Shown piece after piece: positions 21,430 to 33,000 of a stretch of DNA of 64,000 nucleotides (positions are counted from its first letter, which is position 1; each line of letters begins with the position of its first letter). This DNA is from Bathymodiolus brooksi (Eukaryota > Mollusca > Bivalvia > Mytilida > Modiolidae), in NCBI GenBank assembly GCA_963680875.1, contig OY804576.1, forward strand, positions 79,985,668-80,049,667, read 5' to 3'. The translations under genes were made by a program, and so were the position numbers. The notes below the pieces were generated by a model. The model was not told the origin of the DNA. It saw only the letters and a list, made by a program, of their open reading frames with translations, and searched no databases.

Positions 21430-23400
21430 CTTGGAATAACATCTAAATGTTCCCTATCTACGAGTTTACTATTTCTCAACTGGTTGGTTTTTATCCTGAT
21501 TTCTTATGGAACACCTTACAAATCCCATATCTGTCCATGGCTGCCATTTCCATATATTATTGACAACGATTTTGTCATGAGATTAACCAACCAGAGACCA
21601 TGTATCACTTATCTGTTTTGCATAGTGCTCCAAAGATATTAATTTGAACTATTATTGCTTAAACATGATGAGATGGGGAATCTTTGTACAAGAGCTGATA
21701 AACATGTCTAAAGTTGGAGTTAAAACACCAAACAATCAATCAATGAAATACCAATAGTTGAGTAGATTAATTTGTTCATGCTGTTATAGCTGAAATACTG
21801 CTAAAGTTGGCATTAAATACAGAACAATCAATCAATGAATTACCAATAAAATATTTAATATAGGAAACACAAATTTCTATAAAATTTTATTTTATTTTCA
21901 TCATAATATAATCTTATATGATCAATGCCATCAATTAACATTACTTGTAATATATACATAACAATAACAAATTCGATCAGTGACAGTAAAACAATATATC
22001 AATTTCTGTGTTGTCTATCAGTGACCGTAAAACAATACATCAATTTCTATGTTAACTGTTATACAGTTCTGTGTAATTTACATTACATTCAGGCACCACA
22101 ATGTTTCCGGGTTTTGTTATTTTCTCTCTCTCATTTCATTGAATAAAAACACATACATCCTCATGTATTGAATACTTAAAAAGTATTGTGGGTATTTTTC
22201 TTACAACCATTCAACAGAACACCATACCATTAGTTATAGTGTACCAAGTCATTAAAATTTCACACAAGATTAAAAAATAAGTATGTATTGCTCCTGGCTT
22301 TAAACACCAGTATTACTAATATTAATACACTACCAGATGTACATTCTATGCAATTAACTTCCTGTAAGTTGTATCCCTCTACACACATGCTACGATTATG
22401 TAGGGGGGTTGTTTGTTCCAGTTTTTCAAATGACATGAAGTGTAACAATATAAAATCAACACATTTTTTCCCCATCTACTGAATCTTCTAAAAGGATCAA
22501 AATGCCCATTTTGACTATTAGACAGTGTAAAAAAAAAAAAAAATAATCAGCAACAGATCATCTACATATACGAATGAAAAAACATCTTAAATACAAAATT
22601 AGTCTCAATAATTATTCTTGCATTACTTGAACAATTGTTAACAATTATAATAGCATAAACAATCCTTCTAGCACCAAATCTTAGCATTAAAAGTAAAAAG
22701 ATCTAGGTGTCGTCTGCTTTATAAACACCATCATTGTCCAGAGGCAATATTTGTTTGATATTTCTGCATATTTATTTTACTATTAAAAGGTCACATTTTT
22801 CTTGTCCCGTCATAAAAAAAACATGTTTTCTTTCTCCCAAACGTGACCTCTTAATACAAGTTTGACTGTAGTCTATACTTCTTCATGAACATTACACTGT
22901 GATAAAAATTAAAGTTATACACTGTTTTCTTCTTAATTATGTCAACTAATTAATGCAATTTTCTGTTAATTACTGTCACACTTGATCACTAGGGTGAATT
23001 GAGTACACCTCACCACAGGCATGATTTAAACTAACAATGTTAAAAAATCTTAATCAAGTAGAAATACGGGGAAAGAGGGACAAAATTTGATTACTTTGCA
23101 GGTATGGTTTAGCCATGAAGATAAAAATGGTTCAAGTGGCAAACAATTTTATGAGAGCTTAATAAAGTTCTTAAAAAAAAACTTTACCAAATGTCCATAT
23201 AGACGAGTGACATTGCAGCTTGTTGGTTGTATTTCAGGGATTTTTGTCAAAAACATTATGAAATTTACTACCTTGATCACATATCAACAATATAACATTT
23301 GTATTTCAATAATACTCTGCAAATTTACAAAGCTTAAGAAAGCAAAACATAAACACAATGAGATTATATTTGTCTGAAGAATAAAACATAATATTTGGAG
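21430..23400. other. intergenic DNA
   Basis: Short ORFs only. A SINE tail-like motif followed by 'caatcaatcaatgaat' occurs twice (21710-21750, 21795-21840), and a 36-bp direct repeat around 'atcagtgac..taaaacaata' occurs at 21976 and 22017. Near 22690-22870 a degraded relative of the 24.03-kb MITE is suggested by 'acaagtttgactgtag'. No gene recognised. Confidence 0.4.
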
Positions 23401-23408
23401 AATTTCAT

Positions 23409-23568
23409 AATACAGTGAAACCTGTCTAAATCAAAATCCTACATAAAATGAACTTTAAATAAAGTCCTGAGGTAAGAAACCTTTATAACCTTATAAACAG
23501 AACCCCTGTCTATTCCAAACACAAAAGCTGGTCCCAACAAGGTTTGGCTTCGAAGGTTTCACTGTATT
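23409..23568. mobile_element. TA-flanked MITE
   Basis: Inverted ends CAGTGAAACCT (23412 on) and AGGTTTCACTG (to 23565), flanked by TA on both sides. Length about 155 bp, no ORF. The TA target fits the Tc1/mariner group. A second, partial relative lies immediately downstream (23570-23690; it shares 'gtcccaacgaggtt'). Confidence 0.7.
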
Positions 23569-24028
23569 GATATTTAAATGAAGTCCCAATGTAGGAAATC
23601 ATTTGTTAATTTAAACATGTATAAACCGAACCCCCGTCTTTTCTGAAGATAAAAGCGGGTCCCAACGAGGTTCAGTTTCGACAGGTATCTATAAATAACA
23701 ATACATGTACATTAATAGTCCTTTTTTCAATTCTTGCAAGACAACAAATTCAAATAAATATGTGATAAAAAATTTATTTAATTCTTGTCTCAGCGATACA
23801 AGATAATGCAGGGTTGAAATCATGTTGTCAAAAAATGACATTCAGTTATCAGCTGTGTTCTACAAACAAAAATATTATATCTACATGTAATAACACAAAC
23901 TGTTCCAATAGCAGGACTAAAACAAACTTGGACTAGGTCACACACAGAACATTACCCTTGTCAAATGACTGAACATGAAGAAGAAATGAGATTGTTGTTT
24001 TTTCTCTCTCATTCAGTTGACAGCATTA

Positions 24029-24210
24029 TACAGTCAAACATGACTTAAAGGGCACCTCTATATAGCAAATCACTGTCTATAAAGGACAGTCTCATTTTTA
24101 TCATTAATGAATAGTGCACATAATTTTAACCTAAATATAAACAGCAACTGCTTATAAAGGCCACATTTTTAGATTCCCTTGAGTGGCCTTTATATATAGG
24201 CTTGACTGTA
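24029..24210. mobile_element. second TA-flanked MITE
   Basis: Ends CAGTCAAAC (24031) and complement-like GCTTGACTG (to 24208), flanked by TA. 178 bp, with 'ctataaaggacag' and 'cttataaaggccac' arms inside. Confidence 0.65.
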
Positions 24211-24310
24211 TTATGTCCAAGATTCTGCATTCTTAACTTAGTTATTCATGGGTTAATTATGAATTGGTTACCATAGCTGGCATTATTCAACAACTAAATT
24301 AAAAAGAACA

Positions 24311-25046
24311 CAGAGCTCCAGATAATTTTCAAGTCCAAAGGGTAATTACCCCCTACTTTTGAAAATGATGTGTATTTGCATATTTCCTTTGCACTGTTGT
24401 ACTCTCTACTTCAGAAAAGATTGCTTACATGTACACTTTTAAAATTACGTTTGACACAAGTGTTATTCAATAAACACAGGATGCAAGTGAAATGTATATC
24501 TCTGTTTAATTTGACACGATTGTGTCATGTTTATTAAAAATGTTGTAAATATTTTGTTTTTTGCTCGTCGACTTCTGCAGTTTTCACAGCCGTGTTGATA
24601 ATGTCATCAATGATTCCTTTAACTATACTGTCACTAGACACAGATGAAACTGTCAGGAACTTTTAAAAAAGTATATAATTTTCCGTAGCGCGCTTATTCA
24701 TGTTCTTGCTCATTTTCAACGAACAACGTGTTCCCAAATTCACTTTCGTTTTAGTTCTTAACTAAACCGCATTTATTTGTAATATTGACCGCGATTGGAT
24801 GATTTATCCTAAACATCCAATCAGATCTCTTTTGACATCGATGCTTAGAAAGGCAATCATTCGGTACCCCTCGGATGTATACACTTTCTCTTTCTCAAAG
24901 TATAAAGAGAAGTAATTACGGGGAATTTCTCAAAGTCAAAAATGTATTGTTTATGTACACGATGTATTATCGTCAACAGCGTACAAGTACGCTCCGAATT
25001 TGGAAAGTTTGCTTACACAGCAATACGCAGCTTATCTGGAGCTCTG
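24311..25046. mobile_element. hAT-like non-autonomous element, copy A
   Basis: TIRs CAGAGCTCCAGATAA (24311) and TTATCTGGAGCTCTG (to 25046). The 5-bp direct repeat GAACA flanks it on both sides. It is closely related to the copy at 51177-51977. The internal coding remnant is disrupted here. Confidence 0.75.
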
Positions 25047-25374
25047 GAACAATAGTGTGACATCACAATAATATGTATAATATATTGCAAAATAATACAG
25101 ACATCATTATAAAAATGTAATAACATCACAAACCCAACAAGCAGGTGGACTACAATCTTTGCCTTATTATTTATTCAAACAAATTCTTTCACAATTTTCA
25201 CTTGCCAGAATCCAGTTTTACTTGTCCAAGCTTCGGGCAAGTGGGTTAGCACGAATACTGGGACTATGCATTTATGTGCAAACAGTTAGCCGTCTTTTGT
25301 CATAAATAAATGCATTTTGGTTTTCCTTTCAGTCATACTAAATATGTAAAATAAACATGCATAAATATGCACAT

Positions 25375-25740
25375 GTATCCTCCATCAAAAATGTGTGGAC
25401 CAAAATATGGTGAATCCATTACTGTTTGTATGGCAAGGGAGAAAGTGACATAATCATGAAAACTTGACACAAATTTAACAGTCAGTAGACCATGAAAATG
25501 AGGTCATTGTCGAGTGACACATAAATGGCTCACATGTAACCTCTGTAATCAATGTGTCGACCAAATATTGTGAACCTCGATTGTATGGCAATTGAGACTG
25601 ACCAAAGCATGAAAAAGACGTAAATTAAACAAAATCAGTAGACCATGAAAAGGAAGTAAAGGTCAACAGACATATGCCTAGCTGACATGTATATGCTATG
25701 ATCAATGTGTGCACCAAATGTTGTATGGTTATGGTGAAAC
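25375..25740. repeat. degenerate ~150-bp tandem repeat
   Basis: Two to three diverged repeats of a clause with 'gaccaaatattgtgaacc', 'gtatggcaa' and 'cagtagaccatgaaaa', at about 25390, 25555 and 25705. No ORF. Confidence 0.5.
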
Positions 25741-25786
25741 CGATTTAATCAAAAACATTTGACATTATCGCTTCCGGAAAAGCAAT

Positions 25787-26965
25787 TACCGTATTTTACG
25801 GACTATAGGTCAAATTGCTGCTTTTCGGCTAAATTTTTGGGGAAATACTAAGATAGGTCGAAGCATTCCATAGGTCGAGGATGCCGATGACAACTTGGGT
25901 AAGTATTGTCACATCAAACTTTTTTTTTGTCCTATAACGATGTTCTTCGGTAAGTATATGTAAGTATTAACTCAAGAATACTATTCTTATGTGTCATAAA
26001 TGAAATAATTATGAAAATTAAATTAAATAAAATTTTGTTTTTAAACTTGTTTTTTTATGAGGAGTCTGGTTTGTAAAGCCAGACATCGATGACATTCAAA
26101 TCAGGCCATCTGTGGCCCAGTGTGGGTGTCACAATAGATGGTAAACGGATGTCCATACAATAAAATAATCAAGCTGTCAAAACAATGTATCACCTTGTGC
26201 AGTTTTATTGACATACCTTTAAACTGTGTTTAATTAGTAGTACACAAATTATGTGATCGTCTCGGTCCAGTAAATTTTCAATCAGCTGATCAGGATAATT
26301 AAGTGCCGACTGATGTTCACCTGTGTTGATTATCTCATGGTGATTATTTTATTTGTTCCTAATTGACCAATTCAAGTGTAGAACATTCTAGTTTAGCGAA
26401 ATCGATAATTATTTTCCAGTATATTTAGTATAAAAAGCTTGTACTCCACGTTTATTCAAATTATTGTGAGATGTAATGCAACCGCCATTTTTTACTACAA
26501 CCCTCTGCGCATGCTCGTGTTAGATGGAAAACCTATATAGCTATATTTAGATATTTTGTGACAATAATTTTATATTGTAAAACGATCCACCCTGTGATTT
26601 TTTTTCAACAACATACATTTTTATATTACAGTGTATATATTTTATTATACAATTCAATATTGAACTGATTTTCGCTAACACTTCAATCATTGAATATTAT
26701 TGATTTTTTTCGGATGTTAAACATTTTTCCCCGGAATTGCACCCCTTGTTAATATACTTTTATTCCCCAAGAACATCGATGATTTCAGTCTTCTTATTCA
26801 GAAAAAAACCTACAGCAAATTCAAGGTATACTGTAAACAAATTCGTCATTTTTATCGAGATTTTTTTTTAGGGATTCCAGATTTGTTTAACTTCATCCTT
26901 GTATAGGTCGAAGCCAACGTGTTGAGGAAAAAAATATATCGACCTATCGTCCGTAAAATACGGTA
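25787..26965. mobile_element. 1.2-kb TA-flanked non-autonomous DNA element, copy A
   Basis: The element 25789-26963 starts CCGTATTTTACGGACTATAG and ends ATCGTCCGTAAAATACGG, with TA on both sides. The outermost 13 bp, CCGTATTTTACGG, is itself a palindrome. The interior has no ORF, but it contains a conserved 'tataaaaagc' (TATA-like, around 26432) and 'caaccgccatttttta'. Two near-identical copies lie at 38153-39346 and 44768-45976. The TA target suggests a Tc1/mariner-type source. Confidence 0.85.
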
Positions 26966-27010
26966 CCTGTTTCGCCTTCAAGAGACTTGTCGACGTAGAG
27001 ACAAAAAAAC

Positions 27011-29465
27011 TAGAGGCTCCCAGGAGCCTGTAATCGCTCACCTGGTTTTCAAAGTTGATAGAAAATGGGGGTGTTACACATAATTTTGAAAGTGGGCCAC
27101 CAAAAGATCATTTCAGCTCAAATTTCTGAACAAATGATTTTGATGTAATTTTTATCTCATAATATTCCTAAATGGAATAAACTGGCTGAAAAAAATCTCA
27201 CAGATAAACCCAGAAATTTCTATTTTTAGCAACAGCATCCATTTTGAATGCGAGGGCGGGCCTGCCGGACACAATATTGAGAGACCACCCAAGGGCCATC
27301 CCAGCCAAATTTGCTTTAATTTGGTTCAGCGGTTTCAGAGGAGAAGATTTAAATGTGATCTTTTATCAAAATATGCCTAATTTGTATAATCGGTATAAAT
27401 CGATTGAAAGAAAAATTTCACAGAAAAACCTAGAATATATGTTAATCTACTCATTGTCATGTAGCCAGTGCCTGAAAACATTTTTTTTGGGCCAGTAAAA
27501 AATTAGTCACTGGTCCAAATGGCATAATGGTGGCCCAAACATTTTTTTTTATGAAAAAAAGACATCAGATATCAATATATAAACAGTTTTCAGATTAATT
27601 GTTTTTTATCAATAACATTAAAATTCATTCTTTCACTAGTCTCATGAGGGTTGGCTGGGGGGGGGGGCTCTTCAAGGTAATTTTGGTAGGTACAGGTGTG
27701 CAGCTGAAATTGCAAAAACACCCCTGTGCATATATTGCTATCAAATGAAAATGAAACCTGAAATTTACTTGTTATAACCTTTTTGACAACCTTGACTAGG
27801 GTGGTCTTAAGAAACGATTCTAGTCCATCGGATGGGGGCAATAAAAGGCTGATTTGTGTAAGGGGAGATCAATGCTATGATCACATTAAAGACATCTGGA
27901 AAAGAGTAGACTAATGCCACTACAAGGACCACTCTTACACTCCCCAGAGTGAAGAGTGACATCACTTGTTTCAATTCAAAGTAAAATAACTTCTCAGTTC
28001 GGGGTAATGTTAAGTTGATTATTCATTCCAAATAAATATCTCACTTTGTTGAAATAACAAACGGTGCTGTCATATAAACAACTGTTAACTTTTCCTGTTT
28101 TTTTTTAATTTGTAAACAACAGTTCTGGTTCCAAAAAAGAAAACCACTCCCAATTGTCATTAAAATGTAGCTGTGTACATGAACTATGAAAAGTTTAAAA
28201 GAAGTGACAGGCCAGATCGTTTCCGTAGTTTGACAACTGTCAACTGTCTAACGATTTTCTCTCCATTGTTGGGGAAAAGTTTTTCAATGATTACCTATGG
28301 ATCGACACAAAAAGGTTTCCGATTTCTGTAAAATGAAATTCGTACATGTACATTTTGCAGCAGATTGAATGAATAAATTTCCGAACCGTGGAAGATACCA
28401 GATCGCAAACATTATAAGTTGACAGAATTCTCTTTATTGTTCACAACTTTCCACTTCGTCCGTGATTTTTAATTTTAATAACTAAATCATAAAGAAGCAA
28501 AAAAAAACAAACACATTTCTTTTCTAATATTTAGTGAATACTTGTGTATTACATGAAAACGTGTAGGCAACATGTATTGATTGGCTCGATAAAAATACAT
28601 AATTGGGGAGAACAGTAAATTACATTAGCTGTGTATTCATTGGCTACAAAAATGTATTTGGACCAATCGCTGTGCTCGTAACAAACCGTTTTCGACTAGA
28701 ACAGAAGAGTTATCTACAGTTTATGTCCGGTTTTCGGTAAAACAAATTTTTTTTAACGGTCTTTTAGGCAATTGCCCAGACGCTTTTTGTTGGGCCAGTG
28801 ACTACCTAATTTGGAGCAGCTTTTGGTCGCCCGAATAAGATATTAGTCGCATTTGGCGACCGTCCATTTCAGGCACTGTGTAGCTGCATTTAAATTTGAG
28901 CTCATTTTGATTTATAATAAAGCAGCAATGGACAATTGAAGAAATGTCTATTTTTAGTAACAGCAGCCATCTTGAATGGAGGGCGGAGCTGTCGGACACA
29001 ATTTTGAAATGGGACTACCCAAGGACTATCCCAGCCAAATTTGGTTTAATTTGGTTCAGCGGTTTCAGTGAAGATTTAAATGTGATCTTTTATCAAAATA
29101 TGCCTAATTTGCATAATCGGTATAAATCGGCTGACGAATAATTTCACAGAAAAACCCGGAATATATGTTAAACTACTCCTTGCCATTTAGCTGCAGTTAA
29201 AAATTAAGCTCATTTTGATTTATAATAAAGCAGCAATGGACAATTGAAGAAATTTATATTTTTAGCAACAGCAGCCATCTTTAATGGAGGGCGGGGCTGT
29301 CGGACACAATTTTGAAATGGACCCACCCAAGGAACATCCCTGCCAAGTTTGGTTTAATTTGGTTCAGAGTTTTCAGAGGAGAAGATTTAAATGTGAAAGT
29401 TTACGACGTACGACGGACGCCAAGTGATGGCAAAAGCTCACATGGCCTTTGGCCAGGTGAGCTAA
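27011..29465 (+). mobile_element. tandem-core element with complementary ends, copy 1, with nested insertion
   Basis: It starts 'tagaggctcccaggagcct' with GCTCACCTGG at 27036-27045. It ends with a hairpin AGCTCACATGGCC-TTT-GGCCAGGTGAGCT (29435-29463), then AAAA. The 5' motif is the exact complement of the 3' CCAGGTGAGC. The core consists of monomers with 'gccaaatttggtttaatttg', 'gttcagcggtttcag' and 'ggaggagaagatttaaatgt' style blocks. A hAT-like element (27466-28878) interrupts the core. The short ORFs are remnants of the monomers and not genes. Confidence 0.75.
27460..28884. mobile_element. hAT-like element nested in the tandem-core element
   Basis: TIRs CAGTGCCTGAAA (27466) and TTTCAGGCACTG (to 28878). 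The 6-bp target duplication TGTAGC occurs at 27460-27465 and 28879-28884. The interrupted monomer resumes directly after it, and the uninterrupted sister monomer near 29185 shows the empty-site wording. No intact ORF. Confidence 0.82.
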
Positions 29466-29863
29466 AAAACAAACATGCAAAAGTAATATATGGAAGAATG
29501 TTTCCATAGAACAAGAATGCCCCCATTTCCAGCTAAAATCAACATGCACTTCCTACAAATCAAGGGGCATACCTCCAGATAGGAAAAACTGGCAAAAAAG
29601 AAAAAGAAAAAAAAACGAATCACGTCCAAAATCGAATTTGGTATTCCTTTTTGTCTCATTATACTGAATTCATCTTAAATAATTCAATTCTTAGTAGGTT
29701 CGACGTAAAACTGATCAGAACTTTTAAAATGTGTCTCTACTTAAATCATTATTCAACCTTTCCAATCTTATGCTTTCAAGTAACATATCAAATAGGGCAT
29801 ATATTCCAGCCCAACTGTTCTTAGCAAATCTTGGAGCAGAGTCTTTAAGCCAGGGCAGCTTAT

Positions 29864-29869
29864 TTTATT
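29864..29869 (-). terminator. candidate polyadenylation signal of WDR43
   Basis: AATAAA on the minus strand, 31 bases after the TAG stop. It is close to the stop, so a more distal signal is also possible. Confidence 0.35.
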
Positions 29870-29899
29870 GCACTAATCCGTTTCAGTCTCTAGCTACCA

Positions 29900-30016
29900 C
29901 TAATCAGATTCCATCTCTTCATCACCATTCTCTAAATTAGAACCTTCTCCGTCATGATCTTCATCCGTTACCATCTTGGATGTTTCTGCATTGTCATCAA
30001 ATAAATCTAAATTATC
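29900..30016 (-). CDS. WDR43 last exon
   Basis: 39 codons including TAG (29900-29902). Phase 0 acceptor TTTTCAG before 30016. Very acidic: begins [11 protein letters not shown] and ends NGDEEMESD. The acidic tail is a known feature of the family. Confidence 0.88.
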   Translation of the reverse strand, partial: DNLDLFDDNAETSKMVTDEDHDGEGSNLENGDEEMESD

Positions 30017-33000
30017 CTGAAAATAAATTTATTAATACATTTTACACCTTTCATAGTTTGTATTTGCTCTTGTCCGAGGGGCCGTTGTGACCGTGATCAT
30101 ATGGTAGTTGGATTTAACTACCTATGCAATCAGTGTCTATCATCATTGATGCTGTGAGTTCGAATCTCGATCAAGGCAAGACTACAACATTATGTGATAA
30201 AGTTTGTCTGACTTGCAACAGGTCGACGATTTTCTCCAGATCCTCAGGTTTCCTCCACCAATAAAACTGGCTGCCACGATATAACTGAAATATTGTTGAA
30301 AGTGGCATTAAACACCATCAAGCAACAAACAAACCTCTTGTCGGAACAATTTAATTATAACATTATAAAGCATCCCTAAGCTGACCACCAATTTTGTAGG
30401 TGGCATGGGTGGGATGACACCTATCTCATGTGTTCATATTTCCAGCAACCTAACCATGGTTGAGGAATCACCAGGCAGTAATGGACCATCTAAGGCACAT
30501 TCCATGTTAAGTCTGTCCTGTGGTGGTGTTCATCTTGAATATCAATTCACCACAAAATTATAATCTTGTAAAGTACCATCCAATGATTATTCATGTAGTT
30601 TGTGTTCAATCAAATATGTAGTATATTTTTTAAATATTGATAAGGTTATACGCTAAAACTATGCCATGCAATGATGGCCATCTTGGATTACCGATTGACA
30701 CAAGAAACACCCATTTTGTAAAAGACCAGATGCATGCCAACGGCAACAAAGTATATAACAGAAATAGCAATGTCCATTATTTAATATACTGCAGAATAAA
30801 TCAATTGGATAAACAAAATAAAATATGAGGGCAGAATAGCATCAGCTACCGAAAAAAATCTCTCAAGTTTCATTGAATTTCAATAATTGGATTCAGTGGA
30901 GTAAAGTCCTGAAGGTGCAGATGGACAAAAGAAAGTCCTGGATACTATATGCCGCCCCCACTTCATTAGTGGGGTTATAATGAGGGAGTCACATATCTCT
31001 GTAAATATCCTTTGACAAGTCAATACTTACTGACTGAACATGTTGTCTATTGAAAAACCTACCTCTGTATCTGACTGTGTTGGTGCAAAATCATCTAAAC
31101 CAAAATCTTCATCAGATGATTCTAGAACAAAAAGAAAAGACATCATTAGATATCTGAAACATCTAAAATGTTTTACAGGGATGACTGTGTTGGTGCAAAA
31201 TCATCTAAACCAAAATCTTCATCAGATGATTCTAGAACAAAAAGAAAAGACATCATTAGATATCTGAAACATCTAAAATGTTTTACAGGGGGGTTTCATT
31301 GATTTTGATCACTAGACACTAGATTCACTGACCAAAAGAGTGTAATGAATTTATCAAAAGATAACACTGCAAATGAAAATCGGAAGGTCCACTGGCCCAG
31401 CTAATACCTAATGTAAGAGTCTGAAGATAGTAGCAAAAGGTCACAGGCCTCGGACAGCAGGATGTATTTCTGTTAAAATCCACTGGAGATCAATAACACT
31501 TACTGTGATCAACAGCCCATACTACAGGTTTGTAACTAGAATAGCCTCCATAATAAGAGTCAATTATTGACTAACCTTCTTGATACATGAGTAATGGTTG
31601 TTCCAATGAAGCACCTTCTACTTCTGGCTGGTCCTGTGCTGTTATCTGTGATAAGACTAGGTCCAGCTTCCCTTGTAACCTTGACAATTTACTAAACATA
31701 GAAGTCCTAGAGTCCATCATCTGGTATAATTTACTCAAGTTATCTACCATATCGGGAAACTATAAAAGAAACAAGAATGGCAATCAGTATTTTAGATGCA
31801 TATGCCCTAACTTGGGTAAAAATAAACCCAATAAAATTAAACTTGTTGGAACTCAATGCTTCTTTTCAAAATATGTGAATTTCTGTACTGAATTTATTGT
31901 TCATATACACTTTCAGAGAATGAAGAGATCAGTGTACTAACAAGGATATTAAGGGGGCATAACTCTCCAACATACTTTGTTGGAATATTCTGGTTTGAAT
32001 CTGTCACCTCGCCATGAGCGGGATTCGAACTCACAACTTTAGTGGTGATAGGCACTGATTGCATAGGTAGTTGTAAATTTAACTACCCTACGATCACGAC
32101 CATGACAGCCCTTTCTGCAGATAGACATGTGGCTAATCATTACACCACTGATTCGGTTCAACCAGTTTGTAGCAGAAATCAAATGTTTGTAATATATCAT
32201 TTTTGCATAAATTTTCACAAGGCAATAACTCCGACGAGATAATTTCTTCTTTTTAAATACACCATAATATATTAACATACTTTCAGACCTATTTCAGAGA
32301 CAATAAGTGGACATTGTCAATTCTTCAGTAAAATTCTAATTCAAGTAACTAAAAAATTAGATACCAATGACGATTGGATGATAACTACATTTTAAAAGTA
32401 AAAATACATACTGTCATGAGGTATGATGTGTGTATTGTAAGTAATGTTTTTATCCACTTTAATATTCTTGATGAACTGAAATAAAAACAACAACATTAAA
32501 TTCATATGAAACCAGAGGCTCTCAAGAGCCTGTATCGTTCACCTGGTTATAAAAAAAACCAATTGGTCCTATGTAAAAACTATGTCCTGCAGTGGTAGTC
32601 ATCTTGGAATTACGATCAACATAAAAAACACAACGTTTGTAAAGGACCTTCCAATGACTGATGCACAGTTTAGGTTCAATCAGTGCAATAGCTTCAGAGA
32701 AGAATATATTTCTGTATTTTCCCCATATGGTCCTGTGTTAATACTATGACCTGTGGTGGCAGCCATCTTGGATTTCCGATCGGCATAAAAAACAGAGGAC
32801 CTTCCAATGATCATTCCTGGGCAGTTTGGTTTCAACTGTCTAAGTGGTTTCAGAGAAGAAGCGTTTTGAAACATTTTTCCTATAGGGTCCAATGTTAAAC
32901 TAAGTCCTGCCGTAGCCGCCATTTTGAATTTCATACCGTAACAAAAAACATAAAGTTTGTAGAGGACCATCCAATGAACATTCATGTACAGTTTGGCTTT

